From a bacterium (lineage in GTDB: Bacteria; AUK180; JAQVHJ01): 8,091 nucleotides of DNA. How positions within the stretch are numbered: the stretch's first letter is position 1; each line of letters opens with the position of its first letter. The position numbers and the translations under genes are program-made. The notes under the pieces are model-generated. The model saw only the letters and a list, made by a program, of their open reading frames with translations, searched no databases and had not been told where the DNA came from. The DNA is taken from assembly GCA_028696285.1 (NCBI GenBank), contig JAQVHJ010000088.1, positions 1-8,091 on the forward strand, written 5' to 3'. Below are positions 5,247 through 8,091 of the stretch, in pieces.

Positions 5247-7940
5247 CTACGGCCCGACTGTAACCCAGACATAATTATTAATATCGTAATATTTCTTTGC
5301 AACTCTTTGAAGATCTTCCTTTGTAACTTTCTTAATTCTGTCTATTGTCGTATCATAATAATCCAAGCCAAGATTCATATATTCCATATACTCAATTGAA
5401 GAGACCATATCCCCGTTTGTTTCCAGGGACCTCGGCTGTGAATTGATCATGAACTGCTGTGCGACAAAGAACTCTTCATCAGTCACACCTTTTTCTATTA
5501 CATCCTTTATTACTGCAAGGATCTTCGCCTTAACCTGTTCTTCATTTCCCGCTTTTGTATTCAGAACTACATTGAGCGAACCCTTAAATGTTCTCGGGTG
5601 CATGTAAGAATAAACGGAATAAGCCATTCCTGACTTTACCCTGATCTCAGTTCCCAATCTTGACGATAGGGACCCGCCGCCCAGAATGAAATTCAGCATG
5701 AATAACGGATAGTAATCTTCATCCTTAATCTTGATCCCGGGCCAGCCCATTCTGATATATGTCTGACTCCTGCCCGGTAAGCTTACATGCTCTTCACGCG
5801 GTGCAGTTAACGGTTCAATGTCACCGAAGTTAATCTCATTGAGATTCCCTGATTTCGGCCATTTAGCAAAATACTTCTCTGCAACAGAGATCAATTCATC
5901 CAGAGATTGAGGACCGACCACTGCAATGATCAGATGTTCCGGACCATAATTCTTCTTGTGGAATTCCTTTACATCATTCACGGTTAATTTCTGGAAATCT
6001 TCAATAGTCCCGTACTTCATTCTTGAATATGGATGACCCGCTCCATAAAGAAGCTGGTTGAATGTTTTTTCCATGACATCTTCCGGGTCCTGAGCCATCT
6101 GCATGTGATACATCAAGATATTCGATTTTTCCTGTTCAAAATAATTCTCCGGGAAAGATGGATTTATAATAAAATCAGAGATCAAACCCATCGCTTCATC
6201 GTACTTGCTGCTTATCATTGAATAATTGAATGTAACAGTCTCCATTCCCGTATCAATCTCGCCGCGTAGTGAGATTAAATCTTTCTTTAGATCTATCTGT
6301 TCCTTGTTCAAAGAAGTTGTGCCGTACTCAAGGCATGCAACAGTAAGTGTTGCCAGCCCGGTCTTCCCGGGAACATCAAAACCCGGGCCGGAATGAAGAG
6401 TTCCTTTGATTGATACAATATCAAAATTAGTATTCTGCATCGCTAAAATCACTGCGCCGTTCGGGAGCTCTTTCCGGACTATCTTATCTTTTAATTTTAT
6501 TTTATAGTCCAGTTCCTTCGGAATGTATTTTCTTAAATCAATCTTAGACCCTATGTTTGGATCATAAAATTTACCATGGCTATTCTCATCCAGGGCAACA
6601 CTTGAACCCTGGGTCGAAGGCAGTTTTCCCGAAGTATCAGGGAATAAATAACCTTTAATTACATAATCTTTATCAAGGTATTTTTGCGCGACACGCTGAA
6701 TGTCGGCTTTTGTAATATTTTTATACTTATCCCTGATCGTTTTAAGATAATCCAACTCATAAATAGTATGGAAATAACCTATCTGCTCTGCTATACTGGA
6801 AGCATCCTGAACCGAAAATGCATAATCAGCTTCAAGAGTATTCTTCGCAATCTCCAGCTCAATATCACTTACCGGTTCATTCTTCAGCCGTTCAATCTCC
6901 TGGAAAAGGAACTCCTCGCACTTCATCAGGTCTTCTTCAGATTTCCCGTACATGAGAAACATGATTGTTCTCGGATCCCTTCCACCCATAGCATTTGAAC
7001 TGGTTGCCAATGCAAGACCATCATTAACTAATTTTTCCAATCTTGCGGTATGCGAACGAGCCATTATTAAAGGGATAGTCTGGAGTATGGGAAAATCATC
7101 CGAATCATACGTCGGGATCCGGAAGGAATAATATCCTAAATAATATTTATTTCGGACATCCTTGAGCTTTATTATTCTCTCGCCTTTCAATTGCTCCTGG
7201 GGGATATGTGTCTTGGGGATTTTGGGACCCTTGGGTATCTTCCCGAAATATTTCTTAACCTTTGTGAGAATATCCTTCGTTTCAAAATCACCGACAAGAA
7301 CTACCGTAGCATTATTCGGCTGGTAATATTTTTTATAGAATTCCTTTACTTCATCTATGGTAATCCTTTCTATGTCAGGCATGTAACCTATTATCGGATT
7401 ACGGTATGGATGTCTCGGGAATATAATTTGACCGTATCTTTCCCAGAACGTTCCGTAAGGCGAGTTATCCGTACGCATACGGCGCTCTTCCATTATAACA
7501 AAACGCTCCGTGGCAAAATCCTCCGCAGCCATCTTGGAATTTCCCATACGGTCCGCTTCTATCATCAACCCTATCTCAATTGCGTTGGATGGAAGATTAA
7601 TGTAGTATGTGGTATAATCAAAAGTGGTATACGCATTATGTGACCCGCCGACGGACTTGATTAGTTTATCAATATCATTCGGTCCGTAATTATTACTGCC
7701 CTTGAACATCATATGCTCAACAATATGCGCAATACCCGTGATCCTTCCGTATTCATTAATCGAACCAACCCCGTAAAATACATACATTGAAATTACAGGG
7801 GCGTTGTGTATCTCCTTCGTTAGAATGGTCAGGCCATTACTCAATGTGTTAACCTGAACATCCTCTACCATTCCAAAAGTGGAGAGAGAGAACAGGAGAA
7901 TTACTGCAATCGACAAGAATGAAATTAATGCTCTTCGCAT
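5247..7940 (-). CDS. Secreted two-repeat M16 family zinc metallopeptidase
   Basis: This encodes 897 residues, the usual size for a fused two-half M16 protein. R2-R3 and a hydrophobic stretch to about residue 22 form a signal peptide, so it probably acts in the periplasm or at the surface. The N-half carries the inverted zinc motif H72-I-V-E75-H76, with E151 or E152 as the likely third ligand, and GGSHNAYTTFDYTTYY (98-113), conserved in active M16 peptidases. The C-half repeats the fold but has GLATLTVACLEYGT (528-541) in place of HxxEH, so it binds no zinc. It keeps the R767/Y774 pair in RVKSGMAYSV, which M16 enzymes use to hold substrate. One chain thus holds both halves of the active site. 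AAAAGGAGG lies 5 nt before the ATG. A small membrane ORF ends 14 bp upstream, so cotranscription is likely. Substrates are probably peptides or misfolded proteins; the specific one is unknown. Confidence 0.95.
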   Translation of the reverse strand: MRRALISFLSIAVILLFSLSTFGMVEDVQVNTLSNGLTILTKEIHNAPVISMYVFYGVGSINEYGRITGIAHIVEHMMFKGSNNYGPNDIDKLIKSVGGSHNAYTTFDYTTYYINLPSNAIEIGLMIEADRMGNSKMAAEDFATERFVIMEERRMRTDNSPYGTFWERYGQIIFPRHPYRNPIIGYMPDIERITIDEVKEFYKKYYQPNNATVVLVGDFETKDILTKVKKYFGKIPKGPKIPKTHIPQEQLKGERIIKLKDVRNKYYLGYYSFRIPTYDSDDFPILQTIPLIMARSHTARLEKLVNDGLALATSSNAMGGRDPRTIMFLMYGKSEEDLMKCEEFLFQEIERLKNEPVSDIELEIAKNTLEADYAFSVQDASSIAEQIGYFHTIYELDYLKTIRDKYKNITKADIQRVAQKYLDKDYVIKGYLFPDTSGKLPSTQGSSVALDENSHGKFYDPNIGSKIDLRKYIPKELDYKIKLKDKIVRKELPNGAVILAMQNTNFDIVSIKGTLHSGPGFDVPGKTGLATLTVACLEYGTTSLNKEQIDLKKDLISLRGEIDTGMETVTFNYSMISSKYDEAMGLISDFIINPSFPENYFEQEKSNILMYHMQMAQDPEDVMEKTFNQLLYGAGHPYSRMKYGTIEDFQKLTVNDVKEFHKKNYGPEHLIIAVVGPQSLDELISVAEKYFAKWPKSGNLNEINFGDIEPLTAPREEHVSLPGRSQTYIRMGWPGIKIKDEDYYPLFMLNFILGGGSLSSRLGTEIRVKSGMAYSVYSYMHPRTFKGSLNVVLNTKAGNEEQVKAKILAVIKDVIEKGVTDEEFFVAQQFMINSQPRSLETNGDMVSSIEYMEYMNLGLDYYDTTIDRIKKVTKEDLQRVAKKYYDINNYVWVTVGP

Positions 7941-7945
7941 GATTA

Positions 7946-7950
7946 CCTCC
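7946..7950 (-). promoter_or_regulatory. Strong Shine-Dalgarno of the M16 gene
   Basis: Minus-strand GGAGG, preceded by an A-run, lies 5 nt before ATG 7940. It starts 4 nt after the stop codon of the small upstream ORF, so ribosomes finishing that ORF could reload here. Confidence 0.75.
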
Positions 7951-7954
7951 TTTT

Positions 7955-8089
7955 TTAGGATATGGCCGGTATCTCTTCCCGCTGATACCCTTTGCCTGAA
8001 GTTAAATGAATTAATATTAGAAACACCAAAGTGATTATTGTAAATATTATCGTACTCTTCATTCCGGTTAATAAGGTTGTCAAATCCAT
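7955..8089 (-). CDS. Small membrane protein (44 residues), or the end of a longer gene cut by the window edge
   Basis: On the minus strand an ATG at 8089-8087 opens a frame of 44 codons ending with TAA at 7957-7955. The product starts MDLTTLLTGMKSTIIF, has one hydrophobic segment at about residues 12-30, and ends in a charged tail, GKGYQREEIPAIS. This is the layout of a single-pass membrane subunit. A short N-terminus, a GM turn, one helix and a charged C-terminus recall the gamma subunit of sodium-pump decarboxylases (OadG), but the resemblance is weak. Only two bases precede the ATG, so neither a ribosome site nor an upstream in-frame extension can be seen. The stop lies 14 bp before the M16 ATG on the same strand, which supports a real coding sequence in an operon. 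Function unknown. Confidence 0.5.
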   Translation of the reverse strand: MDLTTLLTGMKSTIIFTIITLVFLILIHLTSGKGYQREEIPAIS

Positions 8090-8091
8090 TA

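Noticed and set aside
6033..7643. Plus-strand frames opposite the M16 gene
   Set aside because: They are antisense to a strongly supported gene and have no ribosome sites or recognisable domains.
4097..7940. A thiazole/oxazole-modified peptide gene cluster based on SagB plus a peptidase
   Set aside because: No cyclodehydratase, precursor peptide or exporter is in the window, and stand-alone SagB-like enzymes are common.
8078..8083. Perfect minus-strand TTGACA as a -35 box for the M16 gene
   Set aside because: There is no -10 at a suitable distance and it lies inside the small membrane ORF.

Overview
The window looks like a piece of an AT-rich chromosome from a Gram-negative, probably uncultured, bacterium. 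Three products carry export signals: a signal-peptide protein with a lamin-tail domain, a lipoprotein, and a secreted zinc-protease-like protein. Canonical Shine-Dalgarno sequences and sigma70-like boxes are visible. Long AT-rich intergenic stretches full of hairpins and repeats are typical of genomes from candidate phyla and Bacteroidota-like lineages, but nothing here fixes the taxon. No phage, CRISPR, rRNA or tRNA gene was seen.

Layout, left to right. (1) Bases 1-401, minus: the N-terminal part of a secreted lamin-tail-domain protein that runs off the left edge. A sigma54-like -24/-12 promoter lies about 60 bp upstream of its start. (2) Bases 714-2368, minus: a two-gene unit, a TPR-repeat protein followed by a small BON-like protein, overlapping as TAATG. 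(3) Bases 2381-2736: a divergent intergenic region holding a 269-bp inverted-repeat island. Each arm supplies the -35 box of an outward promoter, and the two -10 boxes sit at exactly mirrored positions. (4) Bases 2737-3456, plus: a lipoprotein of unknown function. (5) Bases 3457-4096: a 640-bp convergent gap packed with hairpins, two identical 46-bp direct repeats and a short tandem repeat. (6) Bases 4097-8089, minus: a SagB/ThcOx-type nitroreductase-family protein with an extra N-terminal region, a two-repeat M16 metallopeptidase, and a 44-residue membrane ORF directly upstream of the peptidase.

The small membrane ORF and the M16 peptidase are only 14 bp apart and are probably cotranscribed. 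The SagB-like gene follows the peptidase after 82 bp that contain a strong hairpin, so it may be partly uncoupled. The lipoprotein and the TPR/BON unit are transcribed away from each other from the two ends of the inverted-repeat island. This is the most unusual arrangement in the window. I see no clear evidence of a complete new defence or biosynthetic system. The points most worth checking are the mirrored-promoter island, the sigma54-like promoter, the N-terminal addition on the SagB-like enzyme, and the repeat island.
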